A stretch of 64,000 bases of DNA, taken from the NCBI RefSeq assembly GCF_035594035.1, contig NZ_CP141588.1, forward strand, positions 1,943,501-2,007,500, in the 5' to 3' direction. A program made the translations under genes and the position numbers. The notes under the pieces were generated by a model. It worked only from the letters and a program-made list of their open reading frames with translations. It made no database searches and had not been told where the DNA came from. This stretch comes from Sphingomonas sp. LY54. GTDB taxonomy: Bacteria; Pseudomonadota; Alphaproteobacteria; Sphingomonadales; Sphingomonadaceae. Shown here piece after piece: positions 25,628-33,731 of this stretch (the stretch's first letter is position 1; each line of letters begins with the position of its first letter).

Positions 25628-26578
25628 ATGGAATCGACCGCCGATCCCGCCTTCCGCGCGGACGTGCTGGCCGGCCTCGCCGCGGCCCATCGCGCGGTGC
25701 CGGCGCGCTGGCTCTACGACCGCCGAGGATCGGAGCTGTTCGAGCAGATCACCGACCTCCCCGAATATTATCCGACGCGCACCGAGCGCGCCTTGCTCGA
25801 GCGCTACAGCGGTGAAGTCGCGGAGATTGCCGGCAAGGGCGACGCCGTCGTCGAGTTCGGCTCCGGCTCGTCCGCCAAGACACCGGTCCTGCTGCGCGCG
25901 GTCGCCCCCGCCGCTTATGTGCCGATCGACATATCGGGCGATTTCCTGCGCGAGTCCGCCGAGGCGCTGAGCGACCGCTTCCCGGACCTGCCTATCTATC
26001 CGGTCGAGGGTGACTTCATGAAGCCGATCGCCCTCCCGGCCGAAGTCGCGGGGATGACCAAGCTCGGTTTCTTCCCGGGCTCGACGATCGGCAATCTCGT
26101 CGCGCGCACCGCGGTCGATCTGCTGCGGGCGATGAAGGACACGCTCGGCGTCGGCGCCTATCTGCTGATCGGGATGGACCGGCTGAAGGACGAGGATGTG
26201 CTGGTGCGCGCTTATGACGATGCCGCCGGCGTGACGGCCGCGTTCAACCTCAACCTGCTCCACCGCATCAATGCCGAGCTCGAAGGCACCATCCCGATAG
26301 AGGCCTTCCGTCACCGCGCCATCTGGAACGACCGGATGAGCCGGATCGAGATGCATCTGGAGGCCTTGCGCGACGTCGCCTTCGCGGTTGCCGGCCAGCC
26401 GTTCTCGATGGCGGCGGGCGAGAGCATCCATACCGAGAACAGCCACAAATACGGCCTGCGCGATTCCCGCCTGCTGCTCCGCGCCGCCGGCTGGGGCGTG
26501 TGCAAGGAATGGACCGACGCGCACGACCAGTTCGCCCTGATCCTCGCCGAAGCGGAGGCGCCGAGGGCCGCGCCGTAA
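25628..26578 (+). CDS. egtD: L-histidine N(alpha)-methyltransferase EgtD
   Basis: 316 residues. It methylates histidine three times with SAM to give hercynine, the substrate of EgtB. The family start 'FRADVLAGLAAAHRAVPARWLYDRRGSELFEQITDLPEYYPTRTE' is complete, with the SAM-binding 'VVEFGSGSSAKTPVLL' and 'LGFFPGSTIGNL', and the histidine-site 'FSMAAGESIHTENSHKYGL'. I started at the ATG 25628; a TTG at 25622 overlapping the egtB stop is an alternative. It forms an operon with egtB and ends at a palindromic repeat. Confidence 0.94.
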   Translation: MESTADPAFRADVLAGLAAAHRAVPARWLYDRRGSELFEQITDLPEYYPTRTERALLERYSGEVAEIAGKGDAVVEFGSGSSAKTPVLLRAVAPAAYVPIDISGDFLRESAEALSDRFPDLPIYPVEGDFMKPIALPAEVAGMTKLGFFPGSTIGNLVARTAVDLLRAMKDTLGVGAYLLIGMDRLKDEDVLVRAYDDAAGVTAAFNLNLLHRINAELEGTIPIEAFRHRAIWNDRMSRIEMHLEALRDVAFAVAGQPFSMAAGESIHTENSHKYGLRDSRLLLRAAGWGVCKEWTDAHDQFALILAEAEAPRAAP

Positions 26579-26580
26579 AA

Positions 26581-26688
26581 GCCCCTCCCCTTCAAGGGAG
26601 GGGTTGGGGTGGGGCCGGGGGGTGGCACGATGGCTCGCGCTCCGCGCTCGCACCCACCCCTCGATCCCCTCCCTTGAAAGGGCGGGGA
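26581..26688. repeat. Palindromic repeat, family B copy 2
   Basis: Same layout as the element at 10981-11081. The left hairpin is CCCCTCCC (26582-26589) with GGGAGGGG (26596-26603). The right hairpin is CCCCTCCCTT with AAGGG-C-GGGG (26666-26687, one mismatch). Between them lie GGGGTGGGG on the left and CACCCACCCC on the right. It sits between the convergent egtD and amidohydrolase genes, so it could serve as a shared 3'-end structure. Confidence 0.72.
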
Positions 26689-26690
26689 AG

Positions 26691-27965
26691 TCAGTCCTTC
26701 AACACCGTCCCGCCCTTGATCACGACGTCGACAGTCTCGAGCTGGCGGATGTCGGCGAGCGGGTCGCCGTCGACTGCGACGATATCGCCGTAGCGGCCGA
26801 CCGCGATCGCGCCGACATCGCGCTCGCGGCCCAGCGCCTGGGCGGCGTTGCGCGTCGCCGCCTGGATCGCCTCCATCGGCGTCATTCCATATTCGGTCAT
26901 CACCCGGAACTGCTTGCCGACCTCGCCGTGCGGCATGACGCCGGCGTCGGACGCGAACACCATCTTGGCTCCCGCCTTGTGCGCGGCGCGGAATCCGTCG
27001 CGCTGGATCTGCGCGATCTCGCGGTCCTTGCGGAGATTGTCCTCCAGCACGCCGTTCTTCTTGCCCTCGGCCTGGGTATATTCGGTGTTGTAGATGTCCA
27101 TCGCCAGCCAGGTGCCGCGCTCCTTGGCGAGGCGGATGCCCTCGGCGTCGATCAGGCTGGCATGCTCGATCGTGTCGATGCCGGCGCGGATCGCGGCCTT
27201 GATGCCGGCCGCGCCATGGGCGTGGGCCGCGGTCTTGAGGCCCCATTGGTGGGCCTCGTCGGCGATCGCGCGCAATTCGTCCTCGGACAATTGCTGCTGG
27301 CCCGGTTCGGTGTTGCGCGAGAACACGCCGCCGGTGGCGCAGACCTTGATCACTTCGGCGCCATATTTGCGTTGCTCGCGCACCCGCGTGCGCAATTCCT
27401 GCGCGCCGTCGCCGACCGCCTTGCCCTTGGCCTGGAAGGAGGGCGGCAAATAGGTCTGGTCGCAATGGCCGCCGGTGGCGGACAAGGCATGCGCGCCGGG
27501 GACGATGCGCGGGCCCTGCATCAGCCCCTCGTCGATCGCCTGCTTGAAGGCGACGTCGGCATAATTGTCGGATCCGACGTTGCGCACGGTCGTGAAGCCG
27601 GCCTCGAGCATCGCCTTGGCGTTGCCGACGCCCTGCACGGTCCAGAACTGATCGGTGAACTGGAGGCCGCTATAGCCGCCGTAGCGCGGGTTGCTGTCGA
27701 GGTGGACGTGCATGTCGATCAGGCCGGGTAGGATCGTCTTGCCGGGCAGGTCGATGCGCTTGGCGCCTTCCGGGATCATCGGCCGGCCGCCGCCGCGCCC
27801 CACCACCGAGGCGATGCGCCCGTCGGTGATGACGATCACCGGCTCGTCGACGACCCGGCCGCCGATCACGTCGACCATCCGGTCGGCGGTGACGACCACG
27901 GTTTCGGCGGTCGCGGGCGCCGCGGCCGAAGCCAGCAGCATCGTGAGCAGCATCATCCTTCGCAT
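26691..27965 (-). CDS. Secreted metal-dependent amidohydrolase, paralogue 2
   Basis: 424 residues with a signal peptide (MRRMMLLTMLLASAAAPATAE). Metal-site motifs are 'GLIDMHVHLDSNP', 'HAHGAAGIKAAIRAGIDTIEHASL' and 'FASDAGVMPHG'. It shares order and wording of motifs with the protein at 11483-12814, and both genes have a nearly identical DNA stretch over the MHVH motif. It is therefore a paralogue, probably with related but different substrate choice. Such enzymes include prolidases and imidazolonepropionase-like hydrolases; nothing here fixes the substrate. It converges on egtD across a palindromic repeat and is divergent from the cold-shock gene. Confidence 0.85.
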   Translation of the reverse strand: MRRMMLLTMLLASAAAPATAETVVVTADRMVDVIGGRVVDEPVIVITDGRIASVVGRGGGRPMIPEGAKRIDLPGKTILPGLIDMHVHLDSNPRYGGYSGLQFTDQFWTVQGVGNAKAMLEAGFTTVRNVGSDNYADVAFKQAIDEGLMQGPRIVPGAHALSATGGHCDQTYLPPSFQAKGKAVGDGAQELRTRVREQRKYGAEVIKVCATGGVFSRNTEPGQQQLSEDELRAIADEAHQWGLKTAAHAHGAAGIKAAIRAGIDTIEHASLIDAEGIRLAKERGTWLAMDIYNTEYTQAEGKKNGVLEDNLRKDREIAQIQRDGFRAAHKAGAKMVFASDAGVMPHGEVGKQFRVMTEYGMTPMEAIQAATRNAAQALGRERDVGAIAVGRYGDIVAVDGDPLADIRQLETVDVVIKGGTVLKD

Positions 27966-28210
27966 GGAACCCCCTCGCTTTTGCGCGAGCCTAGCCGTCC
28001 TGCGGCCGTGAAGTCGAGCGGCTTGAATCGCGCCGAAAGCCTGGAATCGGGCACGGTCTTACAATTGTCGGCCAAATGCGCCATAAGGAGCGCGCTACAG
28101 TCGCAAACTGATGGTCTCTGGCGCTTTGCGGCTCCTCTTTCCTTCGATTCGCCTCTTCTAGCAGGGAAGGGCCGACGGTCGGTCCTCCACCACCAGAAGG
28201 ACAGACATCC

Positions 28211-28417
28211 ATGCCGATCGGCACCGTCAAATTTTTCAACGCGGACAAGGGTTACGGCTTCATTCAGCCGGAAGACGGCGGCAACGACGCCTTCGTGCAC
28301 ATCAGCGCCGTCGAGCGCGCCGGCATGGCGACCCTCGATCGCGACCAGCGCGTCTCCTACGAGCTCGAAGAGGATCGCCGCGGCAAGACCAGCGCGGTCA
28401 ACCTGCAGAGCGTCTGA
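28211..28417 (+). CDS. Cold-shock domain protein (CspA family)
   Basis: 68 residues covering one complete cold-shock domain. Both RNA-binding motifs are present: RNP1 'KGYGFIQ' and RNP2 'DAFVHISAV', after the start MPIGTVKFFNADK. These proteins bind single-stranded RNA and melt secondary structure. The leader between the divergent amidohydrolase and this gene is 245 bases, long enough for the structured leader many csp mRNAs have, but I could not identify a specific element in it. Two hairpins follow the stop before a 65-residue gene on the same strand. Confidence 0.93.
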   Translation: MPIGTVKFFNADKGYGFIQPEDGGNDAFVHISAVERAGMATLDRDQRVSYELEEDRRGKTSAVNLQSV

Positions 28418-28427
28418 TCCCGTTCGG

Positions 28428-28478
28428 GCCCTGCTTCGGCAGGGCGCAAGGAAGGGCGGGTGCCTGAGCGTGCCCGCC
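28428..28478 (+). other. Two hairpins between the cold-shock gene and the next small gene
   Basis: The first is a perfect 7-bp stem GCCCTGC/GCAGGGC (28428-28445) with a TTCG loop. The second pairs GGCGGG (28455-28460) with CCCGCC (28473-28478). Neither has a T-run, so they may stabilise the cold-shock mRNA end or partly uncouple the two genes rather than terminate. Confidence 0.45.
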
Positions 28479-28505
28479 TTCTCCCCCCAAACAGGAGATC
28501 AGGCC

Positions 28506-28703
28506 ATGTCGGTACAGCACGAATTCTATCTCGCCCGCGCCGCGGAGGCCCGCGCCGCCGCCGAAGCCGCGACGCTCGACAATGTCCGCGATCGCTGCCT
28601 GCGCTCGGAAGCCGCCTGGTCCGGCATGGCCGCCCGCGCCGCCCGCACCGAAGGCATGCGCGTCAAGGCACAGGCCGCCAAGGACGCTGCCGCCAGCGTC
28701 TAG
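28506..28703 (+). CDS. Small Ala-rich helical protein, conserved hypothetical
   Basis: 65 residues, strongly helical: 'EFYLARAAEARAAAEAATLDNVRDRCLRSEAAWSGMAARAARTEGMR'. This R-A-E-x2-x-A-A-E-A-T-x-x-N-V-R-x-R-x-L-R-x-x-A-A-W pattern occurs in a widespread alphaproteobacterial family of unknown role. AGGAG lies about 9 bases before the ATG at 28506. It follows the cold-shock gene on the same strand and may be partly cotranscribed with it. No membrane segment or cysteine pair is obvious. No function is proposed. Confidence 0.65.
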   Translation: MSVQHEFYLARAAEARAAAEAATLDNVRDRCLRSEAAWSGMAARAARTEGMRVKAQAAKDAAASV

Positions 28704-28706
28704 CCG

Positions 28707-28967
28707 CTATTCCTCGCCGGTCCGGTCGGTGAGGTCCATGAAATTGCGGGCCGCATCCCGGTCCGCCGCATCCTCGAACGCCGCGTCCAGATCCGGCGCC
28801 GCGCCCAGCATATGCAGCAGCGCCCACATGGCGAAGCGACGGCCGCGATCCTGCTCGAGCCCTAAATCGACCTGCATCCGCTCGATGCCCGCGGCCAGCG
28901 CCTCGGACGGCAGCGCCGCGAGGTCGGTCGTGCCGAAATAGCGGCGCAGCTGATCGTCGAAATCCAT
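28707..28967 (-). CDS. Small acidic hypothetical protein
   Basis: 86 residues, acidic (many Asp and Glu) and mostly helical: 'DFDDQLRRYFGTTDLAALPSEALAAGIERMQVDLGLEQDRGRRFAMWALLHMLGAAPDLDAAFED'. It lies 22 bases downstream of lpdA on the same strand and is probably the last gene of the pyruvate dehydrogenase E2-E3 transcript. It ends 3 bases from the stop of the convergent 65-residue gene. I do not recognise a domain; the amphipathic helices could suggest a protein-protein contact role, but this is a guess. Confidence 0.6.
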   Translation of the reverse strand: MDFDDQLRRYFGTTDLAALPSEALAAGIERMQVDLGLEQDRGRRFAMWALLHMLGAAPDLDAAFEDAADRDAARNFMDLTDRTGEE

Positions 28968-28989
28968 AAGCGCCGCCTTCCGTGGGCCG

Positions 28990-30387
28990 TCAGTAATGCA
29001 GCGCGCGTCCGTAGGCGTCGAGGACGCTCTCGTGCATCATTTCCGAGAGGGTCGGATGCGCGAACACGGTGTGCATAAGATCCTCTTCGGTGGTCTCGAG
29101 CTGGCGGGCGATGACATAGCCCTGGATCAGCTCGGTCACTTCGGCGCCGACCATGTGCGCACCCAGCAATTCGCCGGTCGCCTCGTCGAAAACCGTCTTC
29201 ACGAAGCCCTCGGCCTCGCCCAGCGCGATCGCCTTGCCGTTGCCGATGAAGGGGAATTTGCCGACCTTGACCTTGCGGCCGGCTTCCTTGGCCTTGGCCT
29301 CGGTAAGGCCGACGCTCGCCACCTGCGGGCGCGAATAGGTGCAGCCCGGAATGTTGGACTTGTCCATCGGGTGGACGCCCTTCACGCCGGCGATCTTCTC
29401 GACGCAGACGACGCCTTCGTGGCTCGCCTTGTGCGCAAGCCAGGGCGCGCCGGTGACGTCGCCGATCGCGTAGATGCCCGGCACGTTGGTCGCGCCATAG
29501 CCGTCGGTGACTATATGGCCGCGGTCGGTCTTCACGCCCAACGCCTCGAGGCCGATCGTCTCGGTGTTGGGGACGATGCCGATGGCGACAATGGCGTGGG
29601 AGAAGTCGTCTTGCACGACTTTGCCGTCCTTGCCCTTGATCGAGGCTTTGACGCCCGTTTTGGAGACTTCCAGCTTCTCGACGCCGGCGCCGACATGGAT
29701 TTTCATGCCCTGCTTGGTGAGCGCCTTGTGCATGAAGGCGGAGACCTCCTCGTCCTCGACCGGCAGGATGCGGTCGAGCATCTCGACGATGGTGACGTCG
29801 GCGCCCATGTCCGAATAGAAGCTGGCGAATTCGACGCCGATCGCGCCCGATCCGATCACGAGCAGCTTCTTCGGCATCTCCTTGGGCACCATCGCGTGGC
29901 GATAGGTCCAGACACGCTCGCCGTCGGCCTTGGCGAAGGGCAAATCGCGGGCGCGGGCGCCGGTCGCGACGATGATGTTCTTCGCGGCAAGTTCGGTCGC
30001 CTTGCCGTCCTTGGTGACCTTGAGCTTGCCCGGCGCGGTGATCGTGCCGTCGCCCTCGACGACCGTCACCTTGTTCTTCTTCATGAGGCCCTTGACGCCC
30101 ATGTTGAGCTGCCCGGCGACCTTGCGGCTGCGGTCGACGATCGCGGCGAGGTCGAAGCTCACTTTCTCCGCGCCGAGGCCGTAGCTGCCGGCATGGGTCA
30201 TATAATGGTGGATCTCGGACGTGCGCAGCAGCGCCTTGGTCGGGATGCAGCCCCAGTTGAGACAGATGCCGCCCAGTTTCTCGCGCTCGACGATCGCGAC
30301 CTTCAGGCCGAGCTGGCTGGCGCGAATCGCCGCGACATAGCCGCCGGGGCCCGAGCCGAGGACGATGAGATCGTAAGTGTCAGCCAT
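28990..30387 (-). CDS. lpdA: Dihydrolipoyl dehydrogenase (E3), pyruvate dehydrogenase cluster
   Basis: 465 residues. It reoxidises the lipoyl groups of the E2 protein with FAD and NAD+. FAD-binding 'LIVLGSGPGGYVAAIRASQLG', the redox pair Cys42 and Cys47 in 'GGICLNWGCIPTKALL', the NAD-binding 'LLVIGSGAIGVEFASFYSDMG' and the catalytic His in 'VFAHPTLSEMMHE' are all intact. The ATG at 30387 (MADTYDLIVLG) is chosen over a longer reading from 30399. It overlaps the thioesterase gene by 8 bases. A second E3 gene is cut by the right window edge. Confidence 0.96.
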   Translation of the reverse strand: MADTYDLIVLGSGPGGYVAAIRASQLGLKVAIVEREKLGGICLNWGCIPTKALLRTSEIHHYMTHAGSYGLGAEKVSFDLAAIVDRSRKVAGQLNMGVKGLMKKNKVTVVEGDGTITAPGKLKVTKDGKATELAAKNIIVATGARARDLPFAKADGERVWTYRHAMVPKEMPKKLLVIGSGAIGVEFASFYSDMGADVTIVEMLDRILPVEDEEVSAFMHKALTKQGMKIHVGAGVEKLEVSKTGVKASIKGKDGKVVQDDFSHAIVAIGIVPNTETIGLEALGVKTDRGHIVTDGYGATNVPGIYAIGDVTGAPWLAHKASHEGVVCVEKIAGVKGVHPMDKSNIPGCTYSRPQVASVGLTEAKAKEAGRKVKVGKFPFIGNGKAIALGEAEGFVKTVFDEATGELLGAHMVGAEVTELIQGYVIARQLETTEEDLMHTVFAHPTLSEMMHESVLDAYGRALHY

Positions 30388-30808
30388 GATGTTCCTCAAG
30401 GGCAGGGATTTGCTCCGCCAGCGGCGGGACGCCGCGGGGCTGGCGGTCGTCGCCGACCGCGACGAAGATGAAGCGGGCTTGGGTGACCTTGTAGCTGTCG
30501 CCGCTGTGGCGGGCGCGGCGCCAGGCGGCGACGTCGATCGTCATCGAGGTCGTGCCGACCTTGCCGAGGCGCGCATAGACCGAGACCTCGTCGCCGACGA
30601 AGACGGGGCGGTGGAAAGTCATGCCGTCGACCGCGATCGTGACCGCGCGCCCGCTCGAATGGCGCGACGCGACCGAGCTGGCGGCAAGGTCCATCTGCGA
30701 CATGATCCAGCCGCCGAAGATATCGCCATAGGGATTGGCGTCGCCCGGCATCGCGGTGACCCGCACCGCGGGCGCCTCGGACGGCGGCTGTTCGGCGCTC
30801 AGCGCCAT
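30380..30808 (-). CDS. Hotdog-fold acyl-CoA thioesterase (YciA-like)
   Basis: 142 residues. The family core 'MPGDANPYGDIFGGWIMSQMDLAASSVASRHSSGRAVTIAVDGMTFHRPVFVGDEVSVYARLGKVGTTSMTI' includes the catalytic aspartate region after 'GDIFGGW'. Such enzymes hydrolyse short to medium acyl-CoA. It lies between the E2 and E3 genes of pyruvate dehydrogenase, starting 1 base after the E2 stop and overlapping E3 by 8 bases. This suggests a role in acetyl-CoA or acyl-CoA balance, but the substrate is not shown by sequence. Confidence 0.88.
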   Translation of the reverse strand: MALSAEQPPSEAPAVRVTAMPGDANPYGDIFGGWIMSQMDLAASSVASRHSSGRAVTIAVDGMTFHRPVFVGDEVSVYARLGKVGTTSMTIDVAAWRRARHSGDSYKVTQARFIFVAVGDDRQPRGVPPLAEQIPALEEHHG

Positions 30809-30809
30809 A

Positions 30810-32093
30810 TCAGGCCAGCATCGTCAACGGATTCTCGACCAGGCGCTTGAACGCCTGCATCAGGCGGGCGCCGTCGGCGCCGTCGATGGCGCGGTGGTCG
30901 AAGCTGCCGGTGGCGCTCATCACGGTCGCGATCTGGAGCGTGTCGCCGACCACATAGGGCCGCTTCTCGCCGGCGCCGATCGCCATGATCATCGCCTGCG
31001 GCGGGTTGATGACCGCGTCGAACGCCTTGATGCCGAACATGCCCATGTTGGAGATCGAGGCGGTGCCGCCCTGATATTCGTGGGGCTGCAGCTTGCCTTC
31101 CTTGGCGCGGCCGGCGAGGTCCTTCATCTCGGTGGCGATGGCCGACATCGACTTGGTGTCGGCACTCGCGATGATCGGCGTGATCAGCCCGTTGGGGATC
31201 GACACGGCGACCGAGATGTCGGCACGCTTATACTGGATGAGCTGGTCGCCGCCGAACGAGACGTTGCATTCGGGCACCTCGATCAGGGCGACGGCGAGCG
31301 CCTTGATCAGCATGTCGTTGACGCTGAGCTTCACGCCGCGCTTCTCGAGGCCCTTGTTGAGCTCGCCGCGGAGCTTGAGCAGGGCGTCGAGCTGGATGTC
31401 GACGGTCAGGTAGATGTGCGGGATCTGCTGCTTCGACTCGGTGAGGCGGCGCGCGATCGTCTTGCGCATGTTGGAGAGCTTGACCGCCTCGTGCGGGATT
31501 TCGGTCTCGAACGGCGCGGTGGGGGCGGCGGCAGCGGCGGCCGGGGCGGCGGCGCGCGGCGCGGCGCCGGACGCGGCGTCGATGTCGGCCTTGACGATGC
31601 GGCCGCCCGGGCCCGAGCCCTTCAGCGTGGCGAGATCCACGCCCTTCTGCTCGGCGAGCCGGCGGGCGAGCGGGCTCGCCTTGGCGCGGTCGCCGGCATC
31701 GGCGCGCGGCTGCGGCGCGGCGGCGGCCGGAGCGGCGGGCGCGGCCGTGGCGGGCTGTCCGGCGCCGGTCTCGCCGGCATCCTTCGCGACCGGTTCCTTG
31801 GCTGCAGGGGCGGCCTTGGGTGCAGCCGCGGCGGCCGCGCCGGCATCCTCGCCTTCGCCCGCGATCAAAGCGATCACGGTGCCGACCTTCACCTCGTCGG
31901 TGCCCTCGGCGATCAGGATCTTGGCGATCGTGCCCTCGTCGACCGCTTCGAACTCCATCGTCGCCTTGTCGGTCTCGATCTCGGCGAGCAGGTCGCCCGC
32001 GGCGACGGTGTCGCCTTCCTTGACCAGCCACTTGGCGAGCGTGCCTTCCTCCATCGTCGGGGAGAGAGCGGGCATCTTGAGTTCGATCGGCAT
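30810..32093 (-). CDS. Pyruvate dehydrogenase E2, dihydrolipoyllysine acetyltransferase
   Basis: 427 residues. One N-terminal lipoyl domain (1-80) carries the lipoyl lysine K43 in '[11 protein letters not shown]'. An Ala/Pro-rich flexible linker follows (about 81-135), then the peripheral subunit-binding domain ('[33 protein letters not shown]') and the catalytic domain with '[20 protein letters not shown]' and the active-site '[13 protein letters not shown]'. The start [17 protein letters not shown] is the family start. Its start region is divergent from the UspA gene. The E1 genes are not in this window. Confidence 0.95.
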   Translation of the reverse strand: MPIELKMPALSPTMEEGTLAKWLVKEGDTVAAGDLLAEIETDKATMEFEAVDEGTIAKILIAEGTDEVKVGTVIALIAGEGEDAGAAAAAAPKAAPAAKEPVAKDAGETGAGQPATAAPAAPAAAAPQPRADAGDRAKASPLARRLAEQKGVDLATLKGSGPGGRIVKADIDAASGAAPRAAAPAAAAAAPTAPFETEIPHEAVKLSNMRKTIARRLTESKQQIPHIYLTVDIQLDALLKLRGELNKGLEKRGVKLSVNDMLIKALAVALIEVPECNVSFGGDQLIQYKRADISVAVSIPNGLITPIIASADTKSMSAIATEMKDLAGRAKEGKLQPHEYQGGTASISNMGMFGIKAFDAVINPPQAMIMAIGAGEKRPYVVGDTLQIATVMSATGSFDHRAIDGADGARLMQAFKRLVENPLTMLA

Positions 32094-32213
32094 GAATGCT
32101 TTCCTGTCCGGATTGGCTGACCGTCCCTTCGGCAAATGAGGGGCGGGGGTCAAGGGTTCCGCTTGCGCGCGCCGCCGATCTGGCGCAGCGTTCCACACCG
32201 TCAGGAGGGGGCA

Positions 32214-32669
32214 ATGCGGTCATATCTGGTCGTCATGGACGAAACCGCGGAGGCGCGCGCCGCTCTGCGCTTTGCTGCGCGCCGCGCCGCCCGCACCGGC
32301 GGCACGATCGAATTGCTCGCGCTGATCCCGCCGCAGGAGTTCGTCCAGTGGGGCGGCGTCCAGGCGGCGATGGAGGAGGAAGCGCGGCTCCGCGCCGAAG
32401 CGATGGTGCTGCAGGCCTCGTCCGCGATCGTCGAGGAAGCCGGCCTCACCCCGTCCGTGCTGGTCCGCCAGGGCGATCCGGTGAAAGCGGTGACCGAATT
32501 GCTCAAGGAGCGCGACGACATCGCCGCGCTCGTGCTCGGCGCCGCGGCGGAAGGCCCGCCGGGGCCTTTGGTCAGCCATTTCGCCGGCAACGTCGCCGGA
32601 TCGCTGCCCTGCCCGCTGATGATCGTGCCGGGCGGGATCAGCGATGAGCAGCTCGACCGCTTAAGCTGA
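32214..32669 (+). CDS. Universal stress protein (UspA family)
   Basis: 151 residues. A Usp alpha/beta fold with the start '[40 protein letters not shown]', a central acidic helix '[27 protein letters not shown]' and the phosphate-binding tail '[36 protein letters not shown]'. ATP-binding Usp proteins have G-x2-G-x9-G-S/T in the tail; the form here is altered, so nucleotide binding is uncertain. AGGAGG sits 8 bases before the ATG at 32214. It is divergent from the E2 gene and converges on the RcnB-like gene. Confidence 0.85.
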   Translation: MRSYLVVMDETAEARAALRFAARRAARTGGTIELLALIPPQEFVQWGGVQAAMEEEARLRAEAMVLQASSAIVEEAGLTPSVLVRQGDPVKAVTELLKERDDIAALVLGAAAEGPPGPLVSHFAGNVAGSLPCPLMIVPGGISDEQLDRLS

Positions 32670-32671
32670 GC

Positions 32672-33664
32672 TCAGCCCTTCTCGCCGCCCGTATAAGGCG
32701 GCGGCGAGCGATAGCGCTTCACCTTGGCCTTGTAATAGCGCTTGGCCTTGGGCCGGTGCTTCACGGTCACGTCCTTGTAGACCGTGTGGACAGTGACCTT
32801 GGGCGCCGTCGTCACCGTCGTCTCGGTGATCACCAACGGGTAGCCGTAGCCGCAGCTGTAATAGCCCGGCGGGGGAGGCTGGCAGCCGCCCGGATAGGCG
32901 ACATGCTGCTCGTAGCTGCGGCCGTGATGCTTCTCGGCCCGCTGCTCATAGACCTCGCCATAATCCTCTTCATAATCCTCGGCTTCGGCGTAGCGCTCGT
33001 CTGAGCCCTCGACCCAGGCATAGTCGCGGCCGTCGGGCTGGAAGTCGCCGTCGCCGACATATTCGGGGATGCCCCGGTCATAGTCCCAGCGCTCGCCATA
33101 GCGGTCCCAGTCGAGCCCGTAGCGGCCGTCGCGGACGCGGCCTTCCCGGTCGATCAGGTACGCGTCGTCATAATAACGGATCCAGCGCGAATCCTCGTAG
33201 GGCTGCGGGAAGCCGTAGAGACCCCAATTCTGGACGTGGAATTGCGGGCCCCACCAGAATTGCGGGACGACGTGGCCGCGATTGATCCGGCGGATGTGCG
33301 CGAAGCGGCGGTGCATGCCCGGATTGGGGTGGCCGACGACCGGGGGGCGCATGCCGGGATGGTGCGGCGGCCGCATGGCGTGGTGCGGTGGCCGCATCCC
33401 TGGATGCGGCGACGGGCGCATGCCCGGCCGGTGGGTCATGGCGGGCGGCGCCGGCCGCGCGTGCATCGGCGGCGCCATCCGGGGCGCCATCGGCGCAGCG
33501 CGCTGCCAGGTGACGCCGGGCGCCGCCTGGGCGGCCGCGGCGGCAGCCGGCACATTCATGCCGTAAGCGGGCACGTCGGCCCAGCGTGAGGGCGGTTCGA
33601 CGGTCTGGGCGGCGAGGCTGGCCGGTACAATAGCCGTCCAAGAAACGAGCGCGAGCTTCTTCAT
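32672..33664 (-). CDS. RcnB-family periplasmic protein with His/Met/Pro-rich region
   Basis: 330 residues. A signal peptide (MKKLALVSWTAIVPASLAAQ) is followed by a low-complexity region (about 40-120) rich in Met, His and Pro with repeats of 'GMRPPHH' and 'HPGMRPP', then an RcnB-like domain ('FWWGPQFHVQNWGLYGFPQPYEDSRWIRYYDDAYLIDREGRVRDGRYGLDWDRYG') and an acidic/Tyr-rich tail that ends in a basic Lys/Arg/Tyr segment. RcnB proteins take part in nickel and cobalt homeostasis in enterobacteria. The Met/His repeats suggest metal binding, but no transporter gene is adjacent. The ATG at 33664 is chosen because it begins the signal peptide. Confidence 0.75.
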   Translation of the reverse strand: MKKLALVSWTAIVPASLAAQTVEPPSRWADVPAYGMNVPAAAAAAQAAPGVTWQRAAPMAPRMAPPMHARPAPPAMTHRPGMRPSPHPGMRPPHHAMRPPHHPGMRPPVVGHPNPGMHRRFAHIRRINRGHVVPQFWWGPQFHVQNWGLYGFPQPYEDSRWIRYYDDAYLIDREGRVRDGRYGLDWDRYGERWDYDRGIPEYVGDGDFQPDGRDYAWVEGSDERYAEAEDYEEDYGEVYEQRAEKHHGRSYEQHVAYPGGCQPPPPGYYSCGYGYPLVITETTVTTAPKVTVHTVYKDVTVKHRPKAKRYYKAKVKRYRSPPPYTGGEKG

Positions 33665-33731
33665 TGAGCGTCCCCTGTGCACGAAGCCGGTCGGGCCTCG
33701 GCAAGAGTCGCGACGGCCAGTTAGGACTTTA

